Shown here: piece after piece, positions 7,976 to 16,354 of the stretch
Position numbering within the stretch: the stretch's first letter is position 1
Layout of the letters: each line of letters begins with the position of its first letter
Origin: UBA11090 sp035560555
GTDB taxonomy: Bacteria; Spirochaetota; Spirochaetia; Treponematales; Rectinemataceae
Assembly: GCA_035560555.1 (NCBI GenBank)
Contig: DATMZF010000054.1
Coordinates: forward strand, 62,001-126,000
Direction: 5' to 3'
DNA: 64,000 nt
Position numbers and translations under genes: made by a program
The notes under the pieces: generated by a model
Seen by the model: the letters and a program-made list of their open reading frames with translations, nothing else
Database searches by the model: none
What the model was told of the DNA's origin: nothing

Positions 7976-8896
7976 TTATCGACGCATGGACGCGAAAGCG
8001 GAGGCTATGGCCGCCGCGAGCGCCGCGTTGTGCTTGACGAGGGCGATGTTGGATTCCAGGCTGTCCCCGCCCGTGAGTTCGACGATCCTGGCGAGGAGAA
8101 AGGGAGTGAGCCTTTTCCCGCTTATTCCCAGCCTGCGGGCATCCGCCACGGCGCTGTCTATGGCCGGATTGATGGTTTCGGGATCCATGGAATATTCCTC
8201 GGGTATGGGATTGGCCACCACGACGCCGCCTTCGAGTCCGGCGGCCCATTTCGCTTCGAGCATGGCGGCGATCTCGGAGGGACTCTCGGCTTTCTCCTCG
8301 AGCATTATTCCGGAATGGCTCGTATAGAAGGCGGGAAGCTCCTGGGTTCGGTAGCCGATGACGGGCACGCCCTTCGTCTCAAGGTATTCGAGGGTCTTGG
8401 GAAGATCGAGGATGGACTTCGCGCCCGCGCAGACGACGGCAACGCTCGTTCTGGCTAGTTCCTCGAGGTCGGCGGAAATGTCCCAGGTGCTCTCGGCGCC
8501 CCGGTGGATGCCGCCCATCCCGCCCGTCGCGAAAATTCTGATCCTAGCCATTGAGGCCACGATCATAGTGCCCGCCACGGTAGTGGCTCCCATGCCGCCT
8601 TCGGCCAGGAGACGCGGAAAATCGCGCCTGGATGCTTTCGTCACGGAGGGTCCGGCCTTAGCGAGGCGTTCGAGGTCGGCGCGGGATAGCCCGGCCTTCA
8701 GCCGGCCGCCTATGATGGCCACCGTGGCGGGCAGGGCCCCGGCCGCCCTCACCACCTCTTCCACTTCGAGGGCGGTGTCGAGGTTTTTCGGCCAGGGCAT
8801 TCCGTGGCTGATTATGGTCGACTCGAGCGCCACGACGGGCTTGCCCGCCGCGATGGCGGACTTCACTTCTTCCGCGAGATCCAGGTATTTGTTCAT
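7976..8896 (-). CDS. psuG: Pseudouridine-5'-phosphate glycosidase
   Basis: A 306-residue enzyme that splits pseudouridine 5'-phosphate into uracil and ribose 5-phosphate, breaking the C-C glycosidic bond. Matches to E. coli PsuG are extensive: KPVVALESTIISHGMPWP (about residues 18-35), a VTKASRRDFP segment, GGMGGIHRGAE (about 132), CAGAKSILDLPKTLEYLE, GLEGGVVVANPIPEE and TPFLLARIVELTGGDS. The ATG at 8896 is preceded by GAGGAGTGATTCG; an in-frame extension upstream runs into psuK and is not used. It lies 4 bases after the psuK stop, forming a kinase-glycosidase pair. The whole catalytic core is present. Confidence 0.96.
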   Translation of the reverse strand: MNKYLDLAEEVKSAIAAGKPVVALESTIISHGMPWPKNLDTALEVEEVVRAAGALPATVAIIGGRLKAGLSRADLERLAKAGPSVTKASRRDFPRLLAEGGMGATTVAGTMIVASMARIRIFATGGMGGIHRGAESTWDISADLEELARTSVAVVCAGAKSILDLPKTLEYLETKGVPVIGYRTQELPAFYTSHSGIMLEEKAESPSEIAAMLEAKWAAGLEGGVVVANPIPEEYSMDPETINPAIDSAVADARRLGISGKRLTPFLLARIVELTGGDSLESNIALVKHNAALAAAIASAFASMRR

Positions 8897-8900
8897 CGAA

Positions 8901-9902
8901 TCACTCCTCGGGAAACATGAGGCGCGTCCGCGTCTCAAGGGCGGTTCCATCCAGATCGGGAGCCACGGGTTCGGGCGAAGCCGTCGTGAGCATGGCCGCC
9001 GCGAGGGCATAGCGAGCCTTGTCCCTCATTCCATAGCCCCTGGCGTCCGCCCAGACCAGAGCGGCGCAGGCCGCGTCGCCCGCGCCCGAACGGTTTATCG
9101 AGACGGGCCTCAATTCCGGCGCCGGAAGACAAACGCGTCCGCGGTCCACTATATCCGCATAATAATATATTCCCTTTTCGCCAAGCGATATGAAGAGCTC
9201 GCCGGGGATTTTTCCTCTGGAAGCCATCGCCGCGCAGAGGATTTCGGGATCGACGGCTTCCGTCCCCGCGAGCCCCGTGACCCCAGCCAGTATGGCCGCC
9301 TCTGCCCTGTTGGGTTTCATGCAGTCGAATTCGCCCGTCAGTTCTTTGGCTTTGACGGCCTTGGCCGAGGACACGGTATCGAGGAAGAGGCGCGGCGCCC
9401 TTCCGCCTGTCGCCGCCCTCTCCGTCCGGCCATAACCTTGGGCGAGCCAAGCCAGGCTCGAGGCAGGAAGATTGGCGTCGGCGACGATATAGTCAGCCGA
9501 ATCGAGATAGGGTTTTCTGGACGCGAGGAACTCGGGCGTCAGCAAGTCGACGATCGCCATGTCGGCCACCGCCGCGACGAGGGATCCATCGCTGTTTATG
9601 GCGCAGATATAGCGCGCGGTGGGCGCGCGGGCGCGAAGACTCGCGCTCGCGATGATGCCTTTGCGCTCGCAGTCGGATTGGAGGAAGCGCGCGTCCTCAT
9701 CGTCACCGAAGGCCGTGATGAGCCATGTCGAGAGTCCAAGCCGGGCGCAGTTCTCGGCGATGTTGCGCCCCACGCCGCCGCAGGCTCGCGCGATGCTTCC
9801 CGGGTTGGAATCTCCAAGTACGAAGGCGCTCCAGGAGGTGCCTTGTATATCGATGTTGGCGCCGCCGACGACGACGACGCGCGCGTTTTCGTGGTTTTCC
9901 AT
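8901..9902 (-). CDS. psuK: Pseudouridine kinase, PfkB family
   Basis: A 333-residue ribokinase-fold kinase that phosphorylates pseudouridine before PsuG acts. It begins ARVVVVGGANIDIQG, has CGGVGRNIAENCARLG (about residues 38-53), matching the substrate-binding GGxxxN region, and ends with RSGAGDAACAALVWA, a small-residue variant of the GAGD anion hole with its catalytic Asp. The start at 9902 fits AGGA eight bases upstream. Adjacency to psuG supports pseudouridine over other sugar substrates. It is slightly longer than E. coli PsuK (313 residues). It is the first gene of the operon and has its own promoter. Confidence 0.92.
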   Translation of the reverse strand: MENHENARVVVVGGANIDIQGTSWSAFVLGDSNPGSIARACGGVGRNIAENCARLGLSTWLITAFGDDEDARFLQSDCERKGIIASASLRARAPTARYICAINSDGSLVAAVADMAIVDLLTPEFLASRKPYLDSADYIVADANLPASSLAWLAQGYGRTERAATGGRAPRLFLDTVSSAKAVKAKELTGEFDCMKPNRAEAAILAGVTGLAGTEAVDPEILCAAMASRGKIPGELFISLGEKGIYYYADIVDRGRVCLPAPELRPVSINRSGAGDAACAALVWADARGYGMRDKARYALAAAMLTTASPEPVAPDLDGTALETRTRLMFPEE

Positions 9903-9921
9903 AGCATTTGTCCTATGATAC

Positions 9922-9950
9922 ATGATACACGCGCCGAGGCTTTTTGGCAA
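9922..9950 (-). promoter_or_regulatory. Sigma70-type promoter of the psuK-psuG-FAH operon
   Basis: On the minus strand TTGCCA (9950-9945) and TATCAT (9927-9922) are separated by 17 bases; each box matches five of six consensus bases. The predicted transcription start near 9915 gives a leader of about a dozen bases that still includes the AGGA ribosome site. ATGATAC is repeated in tandem at 9915-9928 (plus-strand reading), overlapping the -10 box, and could be an operator. Confidence 0.6.
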
Positions 9951-10035
9951 AGGCCGGCGGCCAAGGCCGCCAGCCAAGTCTGCCGGCGGCCTTCCCGGCA
10001 ATCTGAGGGATTGCCGGCGGCCTTCCAGGCGGCCC
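9951..10035. repeat. GCCGGCGGCC repeat cluster with hairpin (REP-like)
   Basis: The gap between divergent psuK and the J-domain gene carries several copies of a GCCGGCGGCC core: at 9953-9962, and as the longer exact repeat TGCCGGCGGCCTTCC at 9981-9995 and 10012-10026. Between the last two copies CCGGCAATC (9995-10003) and GATTGCCGG (10009-10017) form a perfect 9-bp stem with a 5-base loop. There is no T run and both flanking genes point away, so this is not a terminator. It resembles a small palindromic intergenic repeat. Confidence 0.6.
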
Positions 10036-10109
10036 AGGATTCCGCGGCCATTGAAAATGCCCCGTCCCTGCGGTAGAGTAGCGCAAGAGTCAGGGTCAAG
10101 GAGCTAGGG

Positions 10110-10622
10110 GTGGATCAGATTTTCGAGCGTCTGGAAAAGTTGGTGAAAGCGTGGGTCAGTTCCGGAACATCGGCGGCGGCTTCTTCATACGGCAGGGCCG
10201 GAACGCGGCAGACCTATGGCGACCCGGATATGGACGCGGCCATGGCCGAACTGGACGATTTCCTCGACACGAGCAAGACCGAGAGCGAGAAACGCGAAGC
10301 CGAGGAAGGGCGGGCGCAGGCCGAACGCGAGCGGCGAGCCAGGGAAGAGCAGAACAGACGCTACCGGACATCCTGGGGCAACGGAACCTCGGCCGACGCC
10401 ACGAACGCCGTCATCGAGGACGCCTATAAATATCTCGGCCTCAAACCCTACAGCCCCTTCGCGGAAGTGAAGGCGGCCTACAAGAAGCTCCTCTTCAAAT
10501 ACCACCCCGACAGAAACGCCTCCACGCCCGACCAGCTCAAAAAAGCCACCGAGACGAGCACGAGAATCAACGCCGCCTACCAGATCATCGAAACGTACGA
10601 AGAATCCAAGAAGGCACGATGA
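10110..10622 (+). CDS. J-domain (DnaJ-like) protein
   Basis: A 170-residue cytoplasmic protein with a C-terminal J domain (about residues 108-168: YKYLGLKPYSPFAEVKAAY, then KYHPDRN with the HPD motif that stimulates DnaK-type ATPases). The N-terminal 60 residues are low complexity, and residues about 50-85 are a highly charged helix rich in Glu and Arg. There are no Gly/Phe or zinc-finger regions, so it is not DnaJ itself but a specialised co-chaperone. The start is GTG at 10110, chosen because AAGGAGCTAGGG precedes it. Its stop overlaps the polA start by ATGA, so the pair is co-transcribed. Confidence 0.85.
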   Translation: MDQIFERLEKLVKAWVSSGTSAAASSYGRAGTRQTYGDPDMDAAMAELDDFLDTSKTESEKREAEEGRAQAERERRAREEQNRRYRTSWGNGTSADATNAVIEDAYKYLGLKPYSPFAEVKAAYKKLLFKYHPDRNASTPDQLKKATETSTRINAAYQIIETYEESKKAR

Positions 10623-13543
10623 AAGAGGTCCCCATGAAACCCTCCCTCTATATCCTCGATGTCTACGCCATCGTCTACCGCTCCTATTTCGCCTTTCTGT
10701 CCAGACCATTGAGGAATTCCTCGGGCAGGAACGTGTCGGCCGTCTATGGTTTCTTCAGATTCCTCTTCTCGTTGTTCGATCAGCGAAAGCCCGACGCCTT
10801 CGCGGCCGTCTTCGATTCGAAGGGAAAAACCTTCCGGCATGAGATGTACGACGCCTACAAGGCCACCCGCCAGAAGACGCCCGAGGATCTCATAGACCAG
10901 GTTCCCATGGTCGAGGAAATTCTAGCGGCGTTGAAGGTGCCCATGCTGAGGGCGGAAGGCTACGAGGCCGACGACGTTATAGCGACCATAGCCAAGTGGA
11001 GCCGCCGGGAAGAGAGAGACTGCTATGTCGTCTCCGGCGACAAGGACCTCCTCCAGCTCGTCGGCGGGAGCGTCAAGGCGCTTCGTCCCCAGGAAGGTTT
11101 CGGTTTCAAGGAGCTGGACTCGGCGGAAGTGGAGGTCGAATGGGGCGTGGGTCCCGACAGGATACTCGACTATCTGTCGCTCACCGGGGACGCCTCGGAC
11201 AATATTCCCGGCGTGCGCGGCATCGGGGACAAAACCGCCCTCAAGCTGCTCTCGCAGTTCAGGACGGTCGACGGCATCTACGCCTCTCTCGATAGCGTCA
11301 AACCCGATTCGCTGAAGGCGAAGCTGGAGGCCGGGCGGGAAGACGCCGCCCTCTCGCGCAAGCTCATAACGCTGGCCGATGAATTGCCCCTCGGGCTTAC
11401 ATCCCTGGATGAGCTTCACGTTGAGACGCTCGACCGGGCGGCCGCCTCGGCTATCTTCCTGAGGGAAGGTATGAAGAGCCTGGCCCAGGGGGGAGTATCC
11501 GGGCCGGCGGCCGAGTCGGCGCCAGGATTGGCGGCGGCATCCCTGGCGGCGGCATCCCAGGCGGTATCAATTCCGGCGACTGGGAAGGCGGCGCGACCCG
11601 CGGCAACGGCAACGCCTATCGTGAAGATGCCAGTCCGCGCCGAACCCAAAAGGAAGGCGATGGTCGGCGGCCTTTTCGACGAGAATGATCTCGACGCCGC
11701 TCCCGCGCCGTCAGCGCCTGCAGCCCCGCCCAGCCTCTCGCCCGAGGATCTCAAGGGCGACGGGACATACCTGGCGGTCACGACCGAGGAGGGACTAAGC
11801 TCCCTCGTGGACGCGTGCGTCGCCGCGGGAACCTTCGCCTTCGACACGGAAACGGACAGCGTCGACGCCATTGTGGCGAACATCGTCGGCTTCTCGCTTT
11901 CGAAGACTCCCAAGGAAGCCTTCTACATCCCGCTCAAGTCGCCCGATTCGCCGACAATGCCGATCGATGCCGCGCAACGTCAACTAAAGCGGCTGTTCGA
12001 ATCGAAAGCGCTCATCGTCGGACACAACATCAAATACGATTTCCACATAATGAAGAGAATCGGACTCACGATCGGCAACCGCGTCTTCGACACCATGATA
12101 GCGGCCTGGATCATAGACGCCGAATCCAATTCCTTCTCCCTCGAAAGTCTCTCGGAGCGGCTCCTCGGCCTTTCGGGACTCAGTTTCGAGGCGGTCGTCG
12201 AAAAGGGCAAGACCTTCGACTCCGTGCCCATCGCCACGGCCACGCGTTATGCGTCGGAGGACGCCGACTTCACGCTCCGCCTCCATCTTCTCCTCGACGA
12301 AGAACTCGAGCGCGAAAAACTCAAGGATATTTTCAAGTACATGGAAATGCCGCTCATCCCCGTGCTCGCCGAGATGGAGGAGAAGGGCATCGTCGTCAAC
12401 GCCGGGGAACTGCGCAAATACGGCGTCGAGCTCGAGGCCGAGCTCCGCGACATCGAAAAGAAGGTTTGGGAACTCGTCGGCCACGACTTCAACCTCGCCT
12501 CGACGAAACAGCTACAGGAAGTGCTCTTCGTGGAGCGCAAGCTGCCACCGCAGAAGCGGACGAAGACAGGGTATTCGACCGACACGACCGTCCTCGAGGA
12601 ACTGGCTCCTCTCGACCCCGTTCCGCAGCTCATCCTGCGCCAGCGCATGCTCGCCAAGCTCAAGAACACCTATGTCGACACGTTGGCCGAACTCGCCGAG
12701 CGCACGCCCTCGGGCCGCGTCCACACGACCTACATACAGACGGGCGCGGCCACGGGGCGCCTCTCCAGCAAGGACCCAAACCTCCAGAACATTCCGATAC
12801 GCGACGAGGAAGGCAGGAGGATACGGGCGTCGTTCACGGCCGCGCCCGGCCAGCGCCTCATTTCGGCCGACTATTCCCAGATCGAGCTTGTGGTGATGGC
12901 TCATCTTTCGGGCGACGCGAACCTCATCGCCGCCTTCAAGGAGGGCGTAGACATCCACAAGCGCACAGCCGCCTTCATCTTCGGGATCGACGAGGCCGCG
13001 GTGACGCCTGAACACCGCAGGGTCGCCAAGACCATAAATTTCGGCGTGATCTACGGCATGAGCGCCTTCAGGCTGGCCAGGGACTTAGGCATACCGAACG
13101 TCAAGGCCCAGGGTTTCATCGACGCCTATTTCACCACTTACTCGGGCGTCGCGGGCTTCATCCAGAAGACGATAGCCGAAACCGAGGCGTCGGGATATTC
13201 CACGACGATGTTCGGCCGAAGACGAAAAATAGACGCTATCAACTCGAGAAACAAGACGGAGCGGCAGGCGGCTCAGCGCGTCGCGGTGAACACGCCCATC
13301 CAGGGGACGGCCGCCGACATCGTGAAGAGGGCCATGCTCCTCGTCGACGCTACGCTCCGCGAGAAGATGCCCGAAGTCACCATGCTCCTCCAGGTGCACG
13401 ACGAGCTCGTGTTCGAGGCTCCCGAGGCGAGCGTCGACGCCGCCTGCGTCATCATAAGGAAGGAAATGGAGGCGGCTGCCGAACTTTCCATTCCGCTGAG
13501 AGTGAGCATGGAGTCGGCCTATTCCTGGGGCGACATGCATTAA
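10619..13543 (+). CDS. polA: DNA polymerase I
   Basis: A full-length 974-residue family A polymerase. The 5' nuclease domain fills about residues 1-270 (SGDKDLLQL, GVRGIGDKTALKLL). The 3'-5' proofreading domain is intact, with FAFDTETDS (about 406), HNIKYDFHIM and a YASEDAD Exo III motif. The polymerase domain has SADYSQIELVVMAHLSGD (motif A, about 750), RRVAKTINFGVIYGMS (motif B) and LLQVHDELVFE (motif C, about 923). Between nuclease and exonuclease domains lies an unusual Ala/Pro-rich linker of roughly 90 residues. Two starts are plausible: 10619, overlapping the previous stop, and 10634, with AAAGAGGT four bases upstream. It is followed directly by coaE. Confidence 0.97.
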   Translation: MKEVPMKPSLYILDVYAIVYRSYFAFLSRPLRNSSGRNVSAVYGFFRFLFSLFDQRKPDAFAAVFDSKGKTFRHEMYDAYKATRQKTPEDLIDQVPMVEEILAALKVPMLRAEGYEADDVIATIAKWSRREERDCYVVSGDKDLLQLVGGSVKALRPQEGFGFKELDSAEVEVEWGVGPDRILDYLSLTGDASDNIPGVRGIGDKTALKLLSQFRTVDGIYASLDSVKPDSLKAKLEAGREDAALSRKLITLADELPLGLTSLDELHVETLDRAAASAIFLREGMKSLAQGGVSGPAAESAPGLAAASLAAASQAVSIPATGKAARPAATATPIVKMPVRAEPKRKAMVGGLFDENDLDAAPAPSAPAAPPSLSPEDLKGDGTYLAVTTEEGLSSLVDACVAAGTFAFDTETDSVDAIVANIVGFSLSKTPKEAFYIPLKSPDSPTMPIDAAQRQLKRLFESKALIVGHNIKYDFHIMKRIGLTIGNRVFDTMIAAWIIDAESNSFSLESLSERLLGLSGLSFEAVVEKGKTFDSVPIATATRYASEDADFTLRLHLLLDEELEREKLKDIFKYMEMPLIPVLAEMEEKGIVVNAGELRKYGVELEAELRDIEKKVWELVGHDFNLASTKQLQEVLFVERKLPPQKRTKTGYSTDTTVLEELAPLDPVPQLILRQRMLAKLKNTYVDTLAELAERTPSGRVHTTYIQTGAATGRLSSKDPNLQNIPIRDEEGRRIRASFTAAPGQRLISADYSQIELVVMAHLSGDANLIAAFKEGVDIHKRTAAFIFGIDEAAVTPEHRRVAKTINFGVIYGMSAFRLARDLGIPNVKAQGFIDAYFTTYSGVAGFIQKTIAETEASGYSTTMFGRRRKIDAINSRNKTERQAAQRVAVNTPIQGTAADIVKRAMLLVDATLREKMPEVTMLLQVHDELVFEAPEASVDAACVIIRKEMEAAAELSIPLRVSMESAYSWGDMH
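11529..11558 (+). repeat. 15-bp perfect tandem repeat in the polA linker
   Basis: TGGCGGCGGCATCCC is present at 11529-11543 and repeated exactly at 11544-11558. In frame it encodes a doubled LAAAS inside the Ala-rich linker of DNA polymerase I. Being a multiple of three, it preserves the reading frame. Confidence 0.9.
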
Positions 13544-14158
13544 ATGAAAAGGATAATCGGACTTACGGGTGGCTACTGCGCGGGGAAGAGCCAGGCCGCC
13601 GACATTCTCGAAACCCTGGGCTTCGCCAATGTCGACGCCGACAGGCTGGCGCACAGGGCTCTCGGGCTCCGCGTCGAAAAGCTCGTCGCGACCTTCGGCC
13701 GGGGAATTCTCGCCGCCGACGGCTCGATCGACAAAAAGGCCCTAGGCGCCTTGGTCTTTTCAGACCCCGAACGCCTGCGCCTCCACGAATCCATCGTCCA
13801 CCCCGTCATTCTCGGGCTCATGGAGGATGAAATCGCGGCGAACGAGTGGGTCTGCATAAACGCCCCTCTCCTTTACAGGACCGACTACGTTCGGCGCTGC
13901 GATCTCATCATCGAGGTTCGGGCGCCGCTCTGCCAGAGAATCCGGCGCGGCCGCGAGCGCGATGGCCTTCGCGCGCTCGACATCCTCAGGCGGATCGCCA
14001 GCCAGCGCCCCATGTGGAAACTTAGGCCAAAGGGCCTGCCCGGCGGAAAGCCTCTTGTCGTCTTCGTGGACAATTCCGGCAGCCGCGAGGCTCTCGAGCT
14101 GGGGATCAAGGCGGCTCTCGCCGCTTTGCCTGCCGGCGGCAACGGCGCGAAAGCGTAA
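13544..14158 (+). CDS. coaE: Dephospho-CoA kinase
   Basis: A 204-residue P-loop kinase that performs the last step of CoA synthesis, phosphorylating the 3' hydroxyl of dephospho-CoA. It opens with IIGLTGGYCAGKSQAAD (Walker A, residues 4-20), then FANVDADRLAHRAL with the catalytic-type Asp, ESIVHPVILGLM (about 84-95) and an INAPLLYRTDYVRRCDLIIEV segment (about 104-124). The ATG follows the polA TAA with no spacer, so translation is probably coupled. The C-terminal half is somewhat divergent from E. coli CoaE but the length is normal (about 200). Confidence 0.9.
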   Translation: MKRIIGLTGGYCAGKSQAADILETLGFANVDADRLAHRALGLRVEKLVATFGRGILAADGSIDKKALGALVFSDPERLRLHESIVHPVILGLMEDEIAANEWVCINAPLLYRTDYVRRCDLIIEVRAPLCQRIRRGRERDGLRALDILRRIASQRPMWKLRPKGLPGGKPLVVFVDNSGSREALELGIKAALAALPAGGNGAKA

Positions 14159-14280
14159 AAAAAGCCTATATTTCGCCGCGAAAGCCTCCGATATTCTTGA
14201 ATGGAAGAGGAAGCGCCGGACATAGACTTCAGCCTCGGTATGAAACCGCTGGCGAGCCCGGCACCTCATGGAGTCGTTCA

Positions 14281-15060
14281 ATGGCAGAAAATTCCAGAAA
14301 ATTGCTCTGGCTGGCGGCCGCCGTCAGTCTATTCGTTCTCGTCGTGGTGGGCGCGGCCTTCCTCATCTTCGCCCCGGGCAAATCCGCCGAACAGGTTCCC
14401 CTCGACCTGACGGGAAAGGCGGAGCCGCGCCAGGACAATCCCCAGGATTTTCTCGCCGACACTCCCAGCGACCCTTCAACGACGCAGACCACCAGCAGTG
14501 GCGACATAATCATCGTCTACGGAAACGACCCCTCCGGTCAGCCTTCATCTCCGGCCGAAGCGGCTAAGCCCGCCACGACGACGATCTACGTGACGCCGTC
14601 GGAGACGCCGACGACGGTGGCTCCGACCGCGACGCCCAAAACGGCTCCGGCGACCCCGGCAACCACGCCCGCAGTCGCGCCCAAGACTGTCCAAAAAGCG
14701 CCGTCGGCCGCTCCTGCGCCTGCCAAGACTCCCGCCCCCGCGGCGCCCGCGTCAAAGCCAGCGACGACGACAGCCGCGAAGGCCCCGGCTCAGACCACGA
14801 AAGCGGCTCCCTCCGTCCAGCCCTCGACGGGCGATTATTGGATCCAGGCTGGCAGCTTCTCGGTCAAAGCCAACGCGGACTCGCTTAAGGGCGCCTTCTC
14901 GGAAAAATCCCTCCCGGCCGTCATCACCGTCAAGGATATCGACGGCAAGAGCCGCTACAACGTGAGAGTGGGTCCCTACGCCACCCGCTCAGAGGCGAGC
15001 AAATGGCTATCGGCGGCCAAATCGGTCAAAGGAGCCGAACAGGCCTGGATCACCCAATAA
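14281..15060 (+). CDS. SPOR-domain inner-membrane protein
   Basis: A 259-residue protein with one N-terminal transmembrane helix (about residues 9-31, LLWLAAAVSLFVLVVVGAAF) and a short acidic segment. A long Pro/Ala/Thr-rich linker covers about 85-175. A C-terminal SPOR domain (about 180-259) begins YWIQAGSFSVKANADSLK and contains YNVRVGPYATRSEA. SPOR domains bind denuded glycan strands at division or growth sites, so the protein probably spans the periplasm with its SPOR domain on peptidoglycan. GGAG lies nine bases before the ATG at 14281; an in-frame upstream ATG at 14197 would put 28 residues before the membrane helix and has no better ribosome site. It is the last gene before the purine-importer promoter. 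Confidence 0.82.
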   Translation: MAENSRKLLWLAAAVSLFVLVVVGAAFLIFAPGKSAEQVPLDLTGKAEPRQDNPQDFLADTPSDPSTTQTTSSGDIIIVYGNDPSGQPSSPAEAAKPATTTIYVTPSETPTTVAPTATPKTAPATPATTPAVAPKTVQKAPSAAPAPAKTPAPAAPASKPATTTAAKAPAQTTKAAPSVQPSTGDYWIQAGSFSVKANADSLKGAFSEKSLPAVITVKDIDGKSRYNVRVGPYATRSEASKWLSAAKSVKGAEQAWITQ

Positions 15061-15066
15061 AATAAA

Positions 15067-15095
15067 TTGACAGCCCCCTGACCCGAGGATAGTAT
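15067..15095 (+). promoter_or_regulatory. Sigma70-type promoter of the BMP importer operon
   Basis: A perfect TTGACA at 15067-15072 is followed after 17 bases by TAGTAT at 15090-15095 (five of six consensus). Transcription would begin near 15102, giving a leader of about 68 bases before the ATG at 15170. The leader carries GAGGAG just before the start. No recognisable purine riboswitch core is seen in this short leader. Confidence 0.65.
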
Positions 15096-15169
15096 GACCC
15101 CAGCGCATTCTTCGCGCCGAGGGCTTTCGTGCTCTCGTCGCATATTCGGAAAGGTTAGAGGAGTAGTCG

Positions 15170-16243
15170 ATGAAAAAGCTGATCCTTGGACTCATGGTTC
15201 TGGCCATGACGTTTTCCCTGGTAGCCCCCATGGCCGCCCAGGCGAAAAAACCCCTTAAGATCGCCTTCGTGTATATTGGCCCTCCCGGAGATATGGGATG
15301 GACCTATGAACAGGACCGAGGCCGCCTCGCGGTCGAAAAACAGTTCGGCAGCCAGATCGAGACCAAGTACATCGAAAACGTTCCCGAAGGCCCCGACGCG
15401 GAGCGCGTGATCCGCCAGTACGCCGCCGCCGGCTTCGACATGATCTTCACCACGAGCTTCGGCTACATGGATCCGACGCTCGCCGTTGCCAAGGAATTCC
15501 CCAATGTCAAATTCGAGCACTGCTCGGGCTATAAAACCGCCCCCAACATGGCCACCTATTTCGGCCGCATCGAGGAAGCGCGCTATCTCACCGGCATCAT
15601 CGCGGGCAGAATGACGAAATCCAACATCATCGGCTACGTGGCGGCCTTCCCCATCCCCGAGGTCGTGCGCGGCATCAACGGATTCACTCTCGGCGTCCGC
15701 TCGGTCAATCCCAAGGCCCAGGTCAGGGTAGTCTGGACCAATACATGGTACGATCCCGTCAAGGAACGCGAAGCAGCTGTGGCCCTTCTCGACGCCGGAG
15801 CCGACATCATCGCCCAGCACCAGGACACCACCGAACCGCAGAAAGCCGCCCAGGAGCGGGGCAAGTACTCCATCGGCTACGATTCCGACATGGGCAAGTT
15901 CGTGGGCGATTCCGTGCTCGCCAGCGCCGTGTGGGAGTGGAGCACTTACCTGAGCGTCACCATACAGAACGCCCTGAACGGTACCTGGAAATCCCACGAA
16001 TACTGGGGCGGGCTCAAGGATAAGGTCGTCAAGATTTCCGACATCAGCGCGAAGGTTCCCGCCAGCGTGAAGAAGGAAGTCGAGACAGCGCAGAAAAAGA
16101 TCCTCGGCGGCTGGTCCATCTTCTCAGGCCCCCTCAAGGGTCAGGACGGAAAAGTGGTCTATCCGGCCGGACAGGTCGTTCCCGACGGCAAACAGGCTTC
16201 GATGGATTGGTTCGTCGAAGGCGTAGTCGGCAAGATCCAGTAA
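15170..16243 (+). CDS. BMP family (PnrA/Med-type) substrate-binding protein of a nucleoside/nucleobase ABC importer
   Basis: A 357-residue exported protein with a typical Sec signal peptide (MKKLILGLMVLAMTFSLVAP, cleavage after AQA about residue 25) and no lipobox Cys. The mature part matches the BMP/PnrA family: IAFVYIGPPGDMGWTYEQD, then FTTSFGYMDPTLAVAKEFP, and a late GYDSDMGKF. PnrA of Treponema pallidum and relatives bind purine nucleosides; other members bind different small ligands. It starts an operon with an ATPase, two permeases, RidA, a dipeptidase and (downstream) adenine deaminase. This favours a purine ligand; that is inferred from context. A strong hairpin follows its stop codon, which should raise its expression relative to the downstream transporter genes. 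Confidence 0.88.
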   Translation: MKKLILGLMVLAMTFSLVAPMAAQAKKPLKIAFVYIGPPGDMGWTYEQDRGRLAVEKQFGSQIETKYIENVPEGPDAERVIRQYAAAGFDMIFTTSFGYMDPTLAVAKEFPNVKFEHCSGYKTAPNMATYFGRIEEARYLTGIIAGRMTKSNIIGYVAAFPIPEVVRGINGFTLGVRSVNPKAQVRVVWTNTWYDPVKEREAAVALLDAGADIIAQHQDTTEPQKAAQERGKYSIGYDSDMGKFVGDSVLASAVWEWSTYLSVTIQNALNGTWKSHEYWGGLKDKVVKISDISAKVPASVKKEVETAQKKILGGWSIFSGPLKGQDGKVVYPAGQVVPDGKQASMDWFVEGVVGKIQ

Positions 16244-16258
16244 TTATCGATCGAAGGA

Positions 16259-16296
16259 GAGCTGCCTGCGCCGCGAGCGCGGGCGGCTCTTTTTTT
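16259..16296 (+). terminator. Intrinsic terminator/attenuator between binding protein and ATPase genes
   Basis: A GC-rich stem (GAGCTGCCTGCGC against GCGCGGGCGGCTC, with small mismatches) closes over a CGCGA-type loop and is followed by seven T residues at 16290-16296. It lies 16 bases after the binding-protein stop and about 60 bases before the ATPase start. The downstream transporter genes have no obvious promoter of their own, so this is probably a partial terminator giving excess binding protein. Confidence 0.75.
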
Positions 16297-16354
16297 CGCC
16301 ATCGCGGCGTCGACAATCCTCCCTTCAAGAATCCGGACACCAAGGCAAGTTCAA

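Noticed and set aside
8358..10076. Plus-strand open frame of about 570 codons over psuG and psuK
   Set aside because: psuG and psuK on the minus strand match known families in detail, and the frame passes through their junction and promoter.
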